Shown here: positions 50,533-61,215 of the stretch, piece by piece
How positions within the stretch are numbered: position 1 is the stretch's first letter
Layout: each line of letters opens with the position of its first letter
Origin: a virus
Virus record (IMG/VR): IMGVR_UViG_3300028925_012913
Span: 1-64,000 of that record
Direction: 5' to 3' (one strand)
DNA length: 64,000 nt
Notes under the pieces: generated by a model
The model's database searches: none
The model's input: the letters and a program-made list of their open reading frames with translations, nothing else
Told to the model about the DNA's origin: nothing
Program-made: the position numbers and the translations under genes

Positions 50533-53500
50533 TTATTCTCCTTCTTCTACTACAGTTTCATGTATGTTGCAATGAATTACTGAATTTCCTGATATTCCAA
50601 ATGCCAACTCTAAGTCTTCAAACACAGGCCCGTCATAATGATCTGGGTAACAATTATCAGAACATTCATGATAACTCATAGGGCCTCTTGAGTTACAGCA
50701 TATTTGTGGGAAATCTAGCCAGAAGTCTAAATTAACAGGCTTGTCACTATTATGATCCCTGCAATTATTTTCTGGAGCTGGAGTTCCAACAATAACATCA
50801 AATGCTCCACCATGCCTAGTCCAATAGGAATATGGATCATCCCAAAAAGCCTCATTAAGCCCACCTTCTTCTTTACCTTCATCTCTGTCTAGATATGTAG
50901 TATATGCTTTTTTGTCTTTATCTGACATATCCAAATCTTCTACTTCTGTGATATGTATAACCCCTTTCCATTTTCTTTTTGTTATACCCCAATGATAAAT
51001 AGATGCAGGCCAACTGGGATTGTGGGTATCAAGATCGGGGTTATGGTCGTGATATGCCAACTCCATATTTTTACTAGTATTTTTAGTGGATGTTGGTGAC
51101 AGACTAAGTACGCTAGGAGTGTTAAAGTAAACGTCATAAAGAACCACACCTTTTACCTTAATTTCTAACGATTTCGTAAGATCTTCGGTCAGCACTAAGC
51201 ATTCTTTAGGATCGTAGTCAAGATCACTCCCGTCAAATATTAGAAACTTCTCGCCCTGTCCTGCCGCCGAGCTCGAAGCAATGCATTTAAAATTTGGTAC
51301 TAGTTGACCGTCAGCGGATAAACAATCTTCAGTTTCGTTTACAGTTAAGACTGAATCACTCCGTTTTTGTATTTTTCCAGTAAGTTTATCTTTACAACCT
51401 ATGTATACTTGTTCAGTTATGCATTCTTCAGACTCTTTACACTTTTTCGTTGCATCTATGTATTCTTTATGTTGTTCCATGAGAATGTCATCACTTCTAT
51501 TTCCAAATATTGAATCTATGCCAAAAAGAATATCACCATATCCATATTTAGCATCCTTGCTTAAAAGGTAGTTTTCAAATTTTGAGGAATTGTCTGTAAT
51601 GCCTTCATCATTAATAGTGATGTGAGTTTCATCAGATATTACAAATCCTGTTTTTAATCCGTAAAAATCTAAAAGTCTAGCATCTCTCGTTTCATTAAGA
51701 ACGCGTTCGTTGAGACGTTTAAGGCTATATAAATCCATCTCTATATTTCCGGAAACTATATGGCTTCCATCTATAGGGCTTAATGGACATCCTACTAGCT
51801 CTCCTTCTTCATCTATAATACAATCACTACATTCTCCTTCAGGACTGTCATCTGTCATTGGACTACATGCGTTCTCTGAGTAGAAACTTCTTAATTGACA
51901 TCCTATAGGACATCCATCCTCAAAATCTTTCTCTCTTCTTTCTAGATCTTTAGGTTTATCATTGTTAGGGTCTACATAAACGTTACTAAAGGTACTGGTG
52001 TTATGTTCACCGAAGTTTACCATGTCATCATTTCTAATACCGATTATCCATTTTCCACCAAAAGCTTCACATAAAGTTTTATCTCCGTCTGGATAATCGT
52101 TTATGACTTGAACCCATTTTCCATTTTGTTCTGTACATTCATTAATATTTAAACCTTTTCCTGAGCCGTCATCGATGTCACAATATCCCATTCGTGACCC
52201 TTTGCATGTAGCTCTATAAGAAATGGTAGAACTGATAAGTAGTTTTTCATTTGCTTCAAAATCTTTAAAGTCATTGTTTGTGTCAACATGAGTGAATAGG
52301 AAGTCAGGAAGCCATACGTATCCACTATCAATGCATATGTTTTTTGGATTTACTTCTCCTGACAACGAATCCGGAAGGTTTGGATTACCAACACAATACC
52401 CATTACCGTGACCGCCCAAGTCCTTGTAGTAATTTCTAAACCCTGTTATCTTAAGGGCTTTTTTCTTACCAAACTCTAAGCTGTTTTCTATAGACCATCT
52501 AACTCCAGACCTTCCGGGATCATCAATATCACCCATTGTTCTAAGGCTTTCTAGATTATTCGAAAGAACTTTTCCTTTTGGCCACATCTCACTCTTAGAA
52601 GTACCTGACCGAGTTTGTGTTCCAACTGGATAAGGGTTTATTCCAAAGGGGTGTGGCAGTAACTTATTAGATTCTTTTTTACTAAATGAAGGCGCTTCTA
52701 TCCACTTACCTCCACATGTATCTACTGAACTTTGCTCTCTGTCAATCTCGCCTTCACAAGTTGCTTTATTTGGACATTCGAGAGATCGTTGCCAATAGCC
52801 AGTAGGGCCGAATTCATCATCACAAGATTGTTGAGTATGTGTTTTTCCAGTTAGAAAGTGAGATTTGACAAGATGGGCTGACTCGTAACCATCCGATCCA
52901 TCATACCCTTTTTTCCAACACCCCTCTTCAATTTTAGTATCACATTTGTCCTTAGAAATATCTCTCCCAAATTCAATATCACCGTATTTTAAATGTCTAT
53001 TCTTTCGTGGATTCTTAGTAATAAACTGAGTTACATCATCAACTTCAATTAACATATACTCATTACGGTCATCAATCTTCCTGCCTTCACTTGCTCCAAA
53101 TTCACTAAGAACAGATTCTCCGTCTTTTATAGGACTCTTTAAAACAGTTCCTCGTAAATATGGGTTCTTGGGTTTGTTATTTCTAGAAGAACTCCCTAAA
53201 GTGTCAGACTCTGCATCTTGTAAATCAGCCAAGCCAACACTAATAGTAGTTCCAGCCGAATAAGAACAATGACGACCATTTCCCGTAAATGGATAAGCAT
53301 TAACTACAAGAGTTCCTTCTCCTGTCTTATGATTAACATCGATTATGTCATAAACAGTAAAAGTCTCGGATTGTTTTTGAGGCGTTGGATCAAAACCTAT
53401 AGTTTGACATTTATGAGCTATGTCTCCACCTGTAGAACAAGCAACTGCTCCACTCCATAAAGGTCCCGTGTTATGAAGTGGTTTATCTACCCCTTCGTAT

Positions 53501-56500
53501 GTACAACATTTAGTTCTCCAACAGGGGCCTTTTGGCCCACAGTCACGGGAAGTCACACAGGTTCCAACAAAAGCATATTTTCTTTCATCATTAGATGGGC
53601 CTTCGGTTTCGGAAGGCCAATTTACTGTTATTTTATCCTTCTTTTCTACATTACATCCTAAGTAATTCGGAAAACAAGGAGGACTGCCACTAACTCCATC
53701 AATTACGCGATTTCCTCGCAATGTCTCTGATATTCCATCGTCATGAAAAGTGCAATTAGTAATCTCAGCCCAAAGCCTGATTCCATTATTATTATAAGAA
53801 TGAGGACCCGGTCCAAAACCGCCATCTTTTAACTCCCCATCTTCTATAGAAGGTATAGCATTTCCACAGCCCATTATTAATCTAATAAAATGACCATCTT
53901 CAGTCCCTGTGTAACCAGTAGGAGGATAAACTACAGGATCCCTTGGTGGGCGTATATCTCTATATTTACCGTTACTTCTATTCCATACACCTCTTCTTAT
54001 AGACTGAGGTAGATCGCACCCGTCACAATCAGAATTTATAGGAGTAATAAAATTAGAATCACCCCCTTCATCCCCTACTTGACACTTAACCGGCCAAGAT
54101 AATTTTAAACATTGTTTAGTTCCAACTCTTTGCATTAGAGTCCATTCAGAACGCCAAACAGTTCCGTCATATTCTAAATCAACATCTAGAAGAGAATCTA
54201 ACATCCAAATTTCCTCCGCGTCTTCACAATCCTCTTCCGTGGTAATAAGTGGATTGTTTAAACAATACCCACTATCTTCAGCAATATCTTTTCCGTTAGT
54301 AAGACCCGGACATGTATTATTTACCGCATGCATTCCTTGCCCATAATCATAACAAGATGCATTAGCAGTCGCTAAAGTAGACCCTCTAGGACCACATCCA
54401 GTACTATCTGGGTTATCGTAATAATCTTTACCAGTTTGAAGTTTGCATGATTCCAAGCCTTCAACATTTGTATCAGAGACTTTTTCTGTTTCGCAATGCA
54501 TTGCAACATTATTAGGAAAACAAGAACATGGATCAAAGGCCCAATAATATATTCCTCCTGACTCAGTACCTCCTGACATAGGAAAGTAAACTTCACATGT
54601 TCCTGTTAATTCGCCTATAGTAACTACACCCAAAAGTCTTGTAAGATTGCAATCTCCAGCTATATTAATAAACTCTTCGCATTTAGGAAATTTGTTAATG
54701 TTTGGGGTGCAATCACAAGAGTTAAAATCGTCGTTTGGACCGTTTTCGCCTGATGCACAACAAGATCTATTATTTTTACTAACCAATGCGTTTTTAGAAA
54801 TACCATTAGAACCTGTATCAGGATCGTTTTTCCATCTCATTGGAAGCTTATTCTGCTCACTATAAACCTTTGAGCATTTTCTACAATTTGTAGTTGATTC
54901 TTCGTTTAGTCTTTTTCTTAAGAAAAGCTCACATTCTGTTTTCCCGTTACTGTTTCTAGAAAGAGGATAGAATGTTCCATTGCTGTTTTCACATTCATCT
55001 TTTGTATGAGCAACAAGAGTAACACCCTCAGAGTCTTTACATATACCAAAAAGTTCAGGATTTGCTTTACAAGCCTCTAAGTCTAATAAATTACACCCGT
55101 GGTATGTATCTGAACAACAAAAACCATCTCCTATGATTGCGTCATTATAATCTTCAATCCAAACATTAGGGTTTTTACAACTATATTTATCAAATTCTAA
55201 TATATTTCCTAACGGGTCTAAACAAACTCTAGGTTCAAAACAAGGATCTATAGGGCAAGTTATTAGGTTTAGAATCTCGCTAGATTCAGGATTTAATGTA
55301 GCCGTAAGTTTTTCTGGCATGAAATGATCACAGCAGACAGGACAGATTCCCTTTTGCTCAATTTGTACATAGTAGTCATTAGCGTCTGATTCTGAACGCT
55401 TACTAATTCCTCCGAAACTTTCCCTGTATTCTATATTAAAAGAAGAAGGGCTTTGATGAACCATGTATTCTGGAACTATATCTTGTGTGTATGTTATCCA
55501 TTCCCCAGTAAAAGGACATACCTTATAGACAGAACCGCCATATTTTCCGACTCCGCCCGAATTTGCGGCTATAGATCTTTCATCAGCCCATGTTCCAGCA
55601 CTCCAACATTTGTCAAAGTTTGTACCGTCAACAACGCATTCATTGTATAGACCGTTTGAAACAGTGGGTTCTTGCCATTTACCATCATAGACTGAACACA
55701 TTGCTTCTGTGAGGTTGGGATCAACTTTACCATCAATAATACATGCAGTATGTTTTGCTTTACAAACCTTACTAAAGTCTTCAAAATTAAAAATGTTATT
55801 TAAAAGTTCTTGACTATTATCTCTATCCCCATTTAAATCAAAGCAAGCAGTAGTATACTTTTGTTTAGTGTCCGTATACTCTGACTTTGGATGCAACTCA
55901 GAAAAAACCTTAGCTAATTCAGTACATTCTTCTTTACTAATAAAAGATTCCAAGGGGTCTTTGGTTAACGCGTCAGCAATTATTGAACACGTTCCATGTT
56001 TGGAACATGTTGATTCATCAAAATTAGATCCTTCTCCTATATCTACCATAGTGGGTAACTCAACACTACCTGACACGTCTGACTGCATATAAAGCACGGG
56101 CACAACTTTATAGAGAGCTTTTTCTATGATTTTTTCATAGGTTGATATTCCATAGTTAGAAATACAAGCCATCTTAATATCTTCAGTTTCACATTCTAAA
56201 TCTCCTGAAAGATTGATTCTATTTGTGATTTGTCCATCAATAGGAGTCTTATCACATGTGTATAAATCAAATGTGTCTATTGTTGTGTTTTTTACAACAA
56301 AGAAGGGAGCTGGGTCAGGATCTTCTCCTTGAACTACAGTTCCATCACAAGCAAAATACTTTGACTTATCGCAAAACTCAACCCATGTTCCGGGATTAAT
56401 CCATTTTGCCCCTCCACATCCTGCGGGACCATTCTTAGAACAGTGAAAGACAGCAGATGTCCATGTAAATTCTGGAGCAGTGCAAAATCTCTCCTCTAAA

Positions 56501-59500
56501 TCAACGGTCTCTCCACTAAAAGCGTTTATACATTTACCGGGTTCTTTTACGGTTTTAGAATATCCATCAGGACAACCTCCTTTATTGTCTAAAGGTTTAG
56601 TACTTCCTTTGGCATCAAGACATTCTTTTTCTGACAAGCAGTTTTTGCCGTCATCTTTAAGTATTTCTTTGTCATCTGCGCCTACACATTCTCCAGTACT
56701 ACAGCTTAAAGGAGTTTTGTTTGGTATTTCATTTCCGCTACTGTCTTGACATTTAGATTCGTAAGGGCAAATAACATCAGGCCAAGTAATATTATCGCAG
56801 CTTTCTCCAACGCAAGGTTTATAAAGAGTGTCTTCCCATTGGATAGCCTGCTTCTCTTTAAGAGACATTACATTAGCAACAAAATTTCCTAAGACACCCT
56901 TAACGTCAACTAAGTCTCCATCACGCAATTTATGCTCTGGGGATGTGATTTGTACAGGAACGTCATTGCTTGCGTAACTAATTCTTCCTGATCCAACAGT
57001 GCCTACACATGTATTATTAACATAGCTAGCAATTTCTGGTTTAGGAATCAGGCCAGTTTCAGCCCAGTAATCCATAGCGTTCCAGTTTTGCCAACTTGCA
57101 TCGATATCTTCTTTAATAAGAGGTCTTTGTTTGATTAGAGAGTTTTCTCTTAACGGGTATCCTTCATAACCATGATAAACACCTACTCTATGAGCTTCAA
57201 ACGTTGAATCAGGTAAAACAGAGTCGTCATATTCAGCAAGTCGATGTTTATCTTTTTCGGATTCGTCTGAGCATTCAGTTTTTGTTATAGGCTCTTTTAC
57301 TACTGTAGTTACTTCACCAGAATCGTTTTCATATAGTGTGCATTTTCCTATTTGATCTCCAAATACAATATCAGCAAAATCTTCTGGAATTTCTACGGGT
57401 TCAAGACATTCTGTTGTAACTAATGTTGGAGCACATCCCTCATTCCAGACACCATCGGCTCCGCCATCTTCTATAGATTTCTCACATTCTTCTTTGTCTA
57501 CAGCATCTCTCCAGCCACCTGTTCCAGTCTCGGGATCCATAAATCCTATCTGCTGGTCACACTCTTCACTCCATGAACAACACCCACGCCATGGTTTAAC
57601 AGGCTTCCAAGTGTAATTTTTTTCATTACAGGAGACTTCTGTTGTGGCTTCTTCAACTTCTTTATCGAGATCGTTATAGCATTTTCCTTTATCTCCACAG
57701 CCTTGGCTTCGATTTGCATGTTCAAAAGTTCCATCTTGATGCTCGCAGGTTCCAGCCTGACTGCATTTATGTTCATCGGTTGCTGAACAAGCAGGACAGC
57801 TAAAATCATTAAATTCAGAATCGAAAGGATACCAACCCGCCCAATTAGAAAACCCGCAAGTGCTATTTGTTAAGAATCCAACATGACTATCTACGTATTT
57901 TCTAGCCATTATAGAAACTTTTTCACATTCTCCTTGCTTAGGACATGGCTTTGCAGGAGTCCACACGCCGTCACATTGTTTTGGATTTATGCATGTACTT
58001 TCATATTCACATGCAGTAGGGGCGGTCCATTTTCCGTTACACTGTTCAGGATGGGTACAGTCATCTTGATTATTACAAGAACTACCCTTTTTCCATGTTG
58101 CACCATTGGCTCCACATTTTTCTTTGTCTTCGCAGTCTTTTTGAGTTAAACATTCTTCACCCCGAACCCATTCGGCTCCAACAGACCCACATTTATCTTT
58201 ATCTAGACAGTCTTCTTTATTAAGACATACAAGTTCTTCTACCCAGTCACCTCCGCATGTAGCTGCCGGACTTTGTTCTCTATCAACCTTACCTTTACAA
58301 GTTGCTTGATTTGGACAAACAAGCCTTCGTTGCCAGTAATTCAATGTACTCGCAGCAACACAAGTTTGTTGAGTGTGTGGTTGTTGAGTAAAATGGTCAT
58401 TTGGGACAAGATAGGCTGGCTCATAGCCAGCCGATGAAGTAAGCCCTTTTACCCAGCACCCCTCTTCTATCACGGTATCACACACTGCTGGTACTGACTT
58501 ATCGCAATAATCTGGAGCGTGTCTGTCACAGTAATCAGGACGGTCTGAATCACAACTTCCTTTTCTTTTTTTACTACAAGTTCCGCCTCCTTCTACACAA
58601 TCTTCGTCATAATCGGTTGGGAAAACGCTTGTATTTGCTATTCCACCTGAGCCGCTTACACTAATTTCATCATGTTGAAGAAAATCATAATACAAGAAAT
58701 AGTCCGGACCATAGTTCAAAAACCAATTTCCCCCCGTGCTGGAAAAACCGGGTTCAAGACCAAAAGTGTGATTAGCACAGAGATTCCAATGCCTATGATC
58801 TATAGCCGCTGATTCTAAACTCTTTACTCTGTTTTGTCTTTCTTCTGCTGCTTTGAAGGGCTGTGGCTGTAAATTAAATCCATAGAACCTATCAGCCCCT
58901 TTAGGGTTAAGTATATTACCAAAGAACTTACGATTAGTCATTTTGGTATAATCTTCATAAAGAACAGGTCTGTCTAGTCCTTCTTCGCCCTTATCATAAT
59001 ATGCCCACTGACTACAATGAGATCCACTATAATCAAATCCTCCCCTATCATGATTTTCATGCCATCTATCTTGGTTTAGTTCAGGAAAGGGTAGGTCTTC
59101 TCCATCCGAACCTCTTCCGCTTTGATATTCAAGCACTCCGTCGGCTATACCATCCTTATTAGCATCGGGATTATTACACCACCAGCTCCATTGATTCCCA
59201 TTAATAGCGTCTCCGGGGAATGGGCCAGCGATAGCACCCGGCCAATTTGAATTAAAGAGCATATCCGCAGGGTTACCCATGAGGTCACCCATTGTAAAAT
59301 TCCACATAGGTTGAGGTTCACGCCATCTAGATGGACTTGTATGATATTCTCTATCTGTAGATCTTTTAGAAAGCCTTGGGTGTTCTTGCTTGTAACCAAT
59401 GTTCGTGGACATCACGCCAACAAATGGAGTCTTCCTATCACTTAACGTCAAATTAAAGTTAGAATCATTTAGAATTTGGTTTGCCGGGATGTTAAGGATT

Positions 59501-61200
59501 ATTTCTTCTCCACATCCCGTCCCCCAATCGTAATCGTCGTGAGAACCTTCGGAACTTTTAGTCCCTGATATTCCTTCTTCTGAACAAGACTTCCAAAAAT
59601 TACAAGGTCTTATTACTAAAGTCCAGTAATGTTCAGTATCTAATAAAAATGTTTCTCTATCTTTTTGGTTATTGACTGATACTGTAGGAGCAGTAAGAAC
59701 AGCTTCTAAATGAGGAGTAAAACAAACAGAGTTTTCTGAATCAGGGCTATCAACGCCTACCATCTGAGGAGTTCTAGACGGATGATTACTATCTAATATA
59801 GATTTTCCACAACAAGACTGTTTTTCGTATTCCCAGTCAACCCATTCGTAATTTAAAGATTCATTGTCTTTCCAATGATACCCTTCGTCTAATAAAGATA
59901 GACATTCCGTTTTATTTAGTGCTGTTTTTTTATTATCCTCAGAATCAACACAATATTGAGTATCTTCAGATTCAATACCGTCGGCTATACATTCTGACTT
60001 GTCTTGTATTTTTACCCTTGTTCCATAAATTGGGTTTCTACACCAAGGGTTTTTCTTCTCTGGGGTAAAACCATCAGCAATACAAGCCTTATCTAACCGG
60101 GCTATTGGCAAAATGCTTGACGTTCTAGAATTAACAAGAGGATCAGTATCATAGTTTAATGGTTTCATTAATCGGTCATCATAAGCGATTAGATCTTCAT
60201 CAAATCCTAATATTTCACGATAGTTGAAATATGGCTTCCAGTCTTCTTCTCCTACTCTAGGATGTGCAAAATGAGGTGAAGCTCTATCGTAACCACCAGT
60301 TCTTTTCCACAGTCCGCTATCTTCGTCAAGAATTAATTCTTGTTGATCATTACTATGTAGAAATTCGCCGTGAAAAAAACCTTCACCATTGGGTTCATGC
60401 TTATTTCCGCTATTATCATATGCATTATTTGCATAATGACAATCAGAAGGAAGAAAATCCGCACCCCAGATATTATTAGACGAGTGCATTGTAGTCGTTT
60501 TACAGGGGTCGCAATAATTACCATTAGGTATTTTTGAACAACAAGCCCTACCTCTCCAAGCCCCATTAGAATACTTTAAATGTAGAGTATAACCATCGCC
60601 ACTCCATATGTTATTTCTAGCATCCCATCTACCACCCTTCTCTTTTGTTACAGTTATTGCTAACTGCTGAGGTAGTATAGTTTGAGCTCCTGATAAACTA
60701 GAGCCATCTGTAGTTATACAGCCACATCCTTCTGTACAAAATCTACCACCCCTACGGTCTAATAGGGTTTCTCGGTCTTCCGGTTTTTGACTTTGTGGTA
60801 CATTATGAGAATTATCTGGCATCCATTGTTCAAAGCCAGTCCATTCATTTTTTACCAAGAGTTCGGTATATGTATATTCTTTTACCCAATTACTGCCACA
60901 TGTAGTCGTTGGGCCAGTTTCGCGATCTTTATCTGCTTCACAAGATTCTTGACTATCACAAACAAGCTTTGATTGCCAATAAGTAGCATCAGGAACGTTA
61001 TCCAAAATACAAGTTGCTTCTGTATACGTATCGCCATTTCTATCACTGCTAATTTCACTAGCAGGTACATAATTCCCATCCTTATCTGTGTAACCTTTTA
61101 TCCAACAGCCCACCCAGACAGGACTGCCACATTCACCAGCGTGAGTAGCTTTTTTGGTATATAGAGGGTTGTATGAAGTATCCCAAGGGTCTCCAATCAT
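50533..61200 (-). CDS. giant cysteine-rich virion-type protein, 3555 residues
   Basis: One uninterrupted frame of 10.7 kb encodes a protein with very many Cys, Trp and Gly. It contains three copies of an ~80-residue module (60886-61131, 58243-58482, 52702-52944) of the form C-x7-GCWxKG … YWQ … C-x5-C … D(K/R)E … TCGxxW, and a run of ~21-residue CxxxxxC-type repeats (57930-58243). Dozens of short C-x5-9-G-x-W units lie between (for example CTEQNGKW, CEAFGGKW, CSVYDGKW). There is no signal peptide and no clear membrane helix. The N-terminal RWDARNNIWSG segment is shared with the next protein upstream. Size, repeats and genomic place suggest a long surface fibre or brush on the virion. No family is recognised. 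Confidence 0.75.
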   Translation of the reverse strand: MIGDPWDTSYNPLYTKKATHAGECGSPVWVGCWIKGYTDKDGNYVPASEISSDRNGDTYTEATCILDNVPDATYWQSKLVCDSQESCEADKDRETGPTTTCGSNWVKEYTYTELLVKNEWTGFEQWMPDNSHNVPQSQKPEDRETLLDRRGGRFCTEGCGCITTDGSSLSGAQTILPQQLAITVTKEKGGRWDARNNIWSGDGYTLHLKYSNGAWRGRACCSKIPNGNYCDPCKTTTMHSSNNIWGADFLPSDCHYANNAYDNSGNKHEPNGEGFFHGEFLHSNDQQELILDEDSGLWKRTGGYDRASPHFAHPRVGEEDWKPYFNYREILGFDEDLIAYDDRLMKPLNYDTDPLVNSRTSSILPIARLDKACIADGFTPEKKNPWCRNPIYGTRVKIQDKSECIADGIESEDTQYCVDSEDNKKTALNKTECLSLLDEGYHWKDNESLNYEWVDWEYEKQSCCGKSILDSNHPSRTPQMVGVDSPDSENSVCFTPHLEAVLTAPTVSVNNQKDRETFLLDTEHYWTLVIRPCNFWKSCSEEGISGTKSSEGSHDDYDWGTGCGEEIILNIPANQILNDSNFNLTLSDRKTPFVGVMSTNIGYKQEHPRLSKRSTDREYHTSPSRWREPQPMWNFTMGDLMGNPADMLFNSNWPGAIAGPFPGDAINGNQWSWWCNNPDANKDGIADGVLEYQSGRGSDGEDLPFPELNQDRWHENHDRGGFDYSGSHCSQWAYYDKGEEGLDRPVLYEDYTKMTNRKFFGNILNPKGADRFYGFNLQPQPFKAAEERQNRVKSLESAAIDHRHWNLCANHTFGLEPGFSSTGGNWFLNYGPDYFLYYDFLQHDEISVSGSGGIANTSVFPTDYDEDCVEGGGTCSKKRKGSCDSDRPDYCDRHAPDYCDKSVPAVCDTVIEEGCWVKGLTSSAGYEPAYLVPNDHFTQQPHTQQTCVAASTLNYWQRRLVCPNQATCKGKVDREQSPAATCGGDWVEELVCLNKEDCLDKDKCGSVGAEWVRGEECLTQKDCEDKEKCGANGATWKKGSSCNNQDDCTHPEQCNGKWTAPTACEYESTCINPKQCDGVWTPAKPCPKQGECEKVSIMARKYVDSHVGFLTNSTCGFSNWAGWYPFDSEFNDFSCPACSATDEHKCSQAGTCEHQDGTFEHANRSQGCGDKGKCYNDLDKEVEEATTEVSCNEKNYTWKPVKPWRGCCSWSEECDQQIGFMDPETGTGGWRDAVDKEECEKSIEDGGADGVWNEGCAPTLVTTECLEPVEIPEDFADIVFGDQIGKCTLYENDSGEVTTVVKEPITKTECSDESEKDKHRLAEYDDSVLPDSTFEAHRVGVYHGYEGYPLRENSLIKQRPLIKEDIDASWQNWNAMDYWAETGLIPKPEIASYVNNTCVGTVGSGRISYASNDVPVQITSPEHKLRDGDLVDVKGVLGNFVANVMSLKEKQAIQWEDTLYKPCVGESCDNITWPDVICPYESKCQDSSGNEIPNKTPLSCSTGECVGADDKEILKDDGKNCLSEKECLDAKGSTKPLDNKGGCPDGYSKTVKEPGKCINAFSGETVDLEERFCTAPEFTWTSAVFHCSKNGPAGCGGAKWINPGTWVEFCDKSKYFACDGTVVQGEDPDPAPFFVVKNTTIDTFDLYTCDKTPIDGQITNRINLSGDLECETEDIKMACISNYGISTYEKIIEKALYKVVPVLYMQSDVSGSVELPTMVDIGEGSNFDESTCSKHGTCSIIADALTKDPLESFISKEECTELAKVFSELHPKSEYTDTKQKYTTACFDLNGDRDNSQELLNNIFNFEDFSKVCKAKHTACIIDGKVDPNLTEAMCSVYDGKWQEPTVSNGLYNECVVDGTNFDKCWSAGTWADERSIAANSGGVGKYGGSVYKVCPFTGEWITYTQDIVPEYMVHQSPSSFNIEYRESFGGISKRSESDANDYYVQIEQKGICPVCCDHFMPEKLTATLNPESSEILNLITCPIDPCFEPRVCLDPLGNILEFDKYSCKNPNVWIEDYNDAIIGDGFCCSDTYHGCNLLDLEACKANPELFGICKDSEGVTLVAHTKDECENSNGTFYPLSRNSNGKTECELFLRKRLNEESTTNCRKCSKVYSEQNKLPMRWKNDPDTGSNGISKNALVSKNNRSCCASGENGPNDDFNSCDCTPNINKFPKCEEFINIAGDCNLTRLLGVVTIGELTGTCEVYFPMSGGTESGGIYYWAFDPCSCFPNNVAMHCETEKVSDTNVEGLESCKLQTGKDYYDNPDSTGCGPRGSTLATANASCYDYGQGMHAVNNTCPGLTNGKDIAEDSGYCLNNPLITTEEDCEDAEEIWMLDSLLDVDLEYDGTVWRSEWTLMQRVGTKQCLKLSWPVKCQVGDEGGDSNFITPINSDCDGCDLPQSIRRGVWNRSNGKYRDIRPPRDPVVYPPTGYTGTEDGHFIRLIMGCGNAIPSIEDGELKDGGFGPGPHSYNNNGIRLWAEITNCTFHDDGISETLRGNRVIDGVSGSPPCFPNYLGCNVEKKDKITVNWPSETEGPSNDERKYAFVGTCVTSRDCGPKGPCWRTKCCTYEGVDKPLHNTGPLWSGAVACSTGGDIAHKCQTIGFDPTPQKQSETFTVYDIIDVNHKTGEGTLVVNAYPFTGNGRHCSYSAGTTISVGLADLQDAESDTLGSSSRNNKPKNPYLRGTVLKSPIKDGESVLSEFGASEGRKIDDRNEYMLIEVDDVTQFITKNPRKNRHLKYGDIEFGRDISKDKCDTKIEEGCWKKGYDGSDGYESAHLVKSHFLTGKTHTQQSCDDEFGPTGYWQRSLECPNKATCEGEIDREQSSVDTCGGKWIEAPSFSKKESNKLLPHPFGINPYPVGTQTRSGTSKSEMWPKGKVLSNNLESLRTMGDIDDPGRSGVRWSIENSLEFGKKKALKITGFRNYYKDLGGHGNGYCVGNPNLPDSLSGEVNPKNICIDSGYVWLPDFLFTHVDTNNDFKDFEANEKLLISSTISYRATCKGSRMGYCDIDDGSGKGLNINECTEQNGKWVQVINDYPDGDKTLCEAFGGKWIIGIRNDDMVNFGEHNTSTFSNVYVDPNNDKPKDLERREKDFEDGCPIGCQLRSFYSENACSPMTDDSPEGECSDCIIDEEGELVGCPLSPIDGSHIVSGNIEMDLYSLKRLNERVLNETRDARLLDFYGLKTGFVISDETHITINDEGITDNSSKFENYLLSKDAKYGYGDILFGIDSIFGNRSDDILMEQHKEYIDATKKCKESEECITEQVYIGCKDKLTGKIQKRSDSVLTVNETEDCLSADGQLVPNFKCIASSSAAGQGEKFLIFDGSDLDYDPKECLVLTEDLTKSLEIKVKGVVLYDVYFNTPSVLSLSPTSTKNTSKNMELAYHDHNPDLDTHNPSWPASIYHWGITKRKWKGVIHITEVEDLDMSDKDKKAYTTYLDRDEGKEEGGLNEAFWDDPYSYWTRHGGAFDVIVGTPAPENNCRDHNSDKPVNLDFWLDFPQICCNSRGPMSYHECSDNCYPDHYDGPVFEDLELAFGISGNSVIHCNIHETVVEEGE
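52702..52944 (-). repeat. 80-residue Cys module, copy 3
   Basis: This part of the giant gene encodes CDTKIEEGCWKKGYDGS, HTQQSCDD, GYWQRSLECPNKATCEG and DREQSSVDTCGGKW. It is closely related to copy 2 (HTQQTC, YWQRRLVCPNQATC, DREQSPAATCGGDW) and more distantly to copy 1. Nucleotide similarity to copy 2 is still clear, pointing to duplication. Confidence 0.85.
57930..58243 (-). repeat. tandem ~21-residue Cys/Trp repeats
   Basis: Within the giant gene about five consecutive units have the form C-x5-C-x5-C-x4-6-W, for example CLTQKDCEDKEKC, CNNQDDCTHPEQC and CEYESTCINPKQC, each followed by a Trp. Period is about 60-66 bases. They continue directly from copy 2 of the larger module, so the module may be built from this unit. 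Confidence 0.8.
58243..58482 (-). repeat. 80-residue Cys module, copy 2
   Basis: This encodes CDTVIEEGCWVKGLTSS, HTQQTCVAAS, YWQRRLVCPNQATC and DREQSPAATCGGDW, highly similar to copy 3 at 52.7-52.9 kb. Confidence 0.85.
60886..61131 (-). repeat. 80-residue Cys module, copy 1 (N-terminal, divergent)
   Basis: Residues 24-105 of the giant protein: CGSPVWVGCWIKGYTDKDG, YTEATCILDN, TYWQSKLVCDSQESC and DRETGPTTTCGSNW. The spacing of Cys and Trp follows copies 2 and 3 but sequence is more diverged. Confidence 0.8.
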
Positions 61201-61215
61201 ACTGTTAACGCCTTA

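Noticed and set aside
57883-58149. Plus-strand frames inside the giant minus-strand gene (also 56480-56749 and others)
   Set aside because: They are Cys/Phe/Ser-rich mirror images of the Cys-rich coding strand and have no ribosome sites.
57930-58243. Evenly spaced repeats that could suggest a CRISPR array or tandem satellite
   Set aside because: Units diverge in DNA but keep Cys and Trp codons in frame; they are protein repeats within the giant gene.
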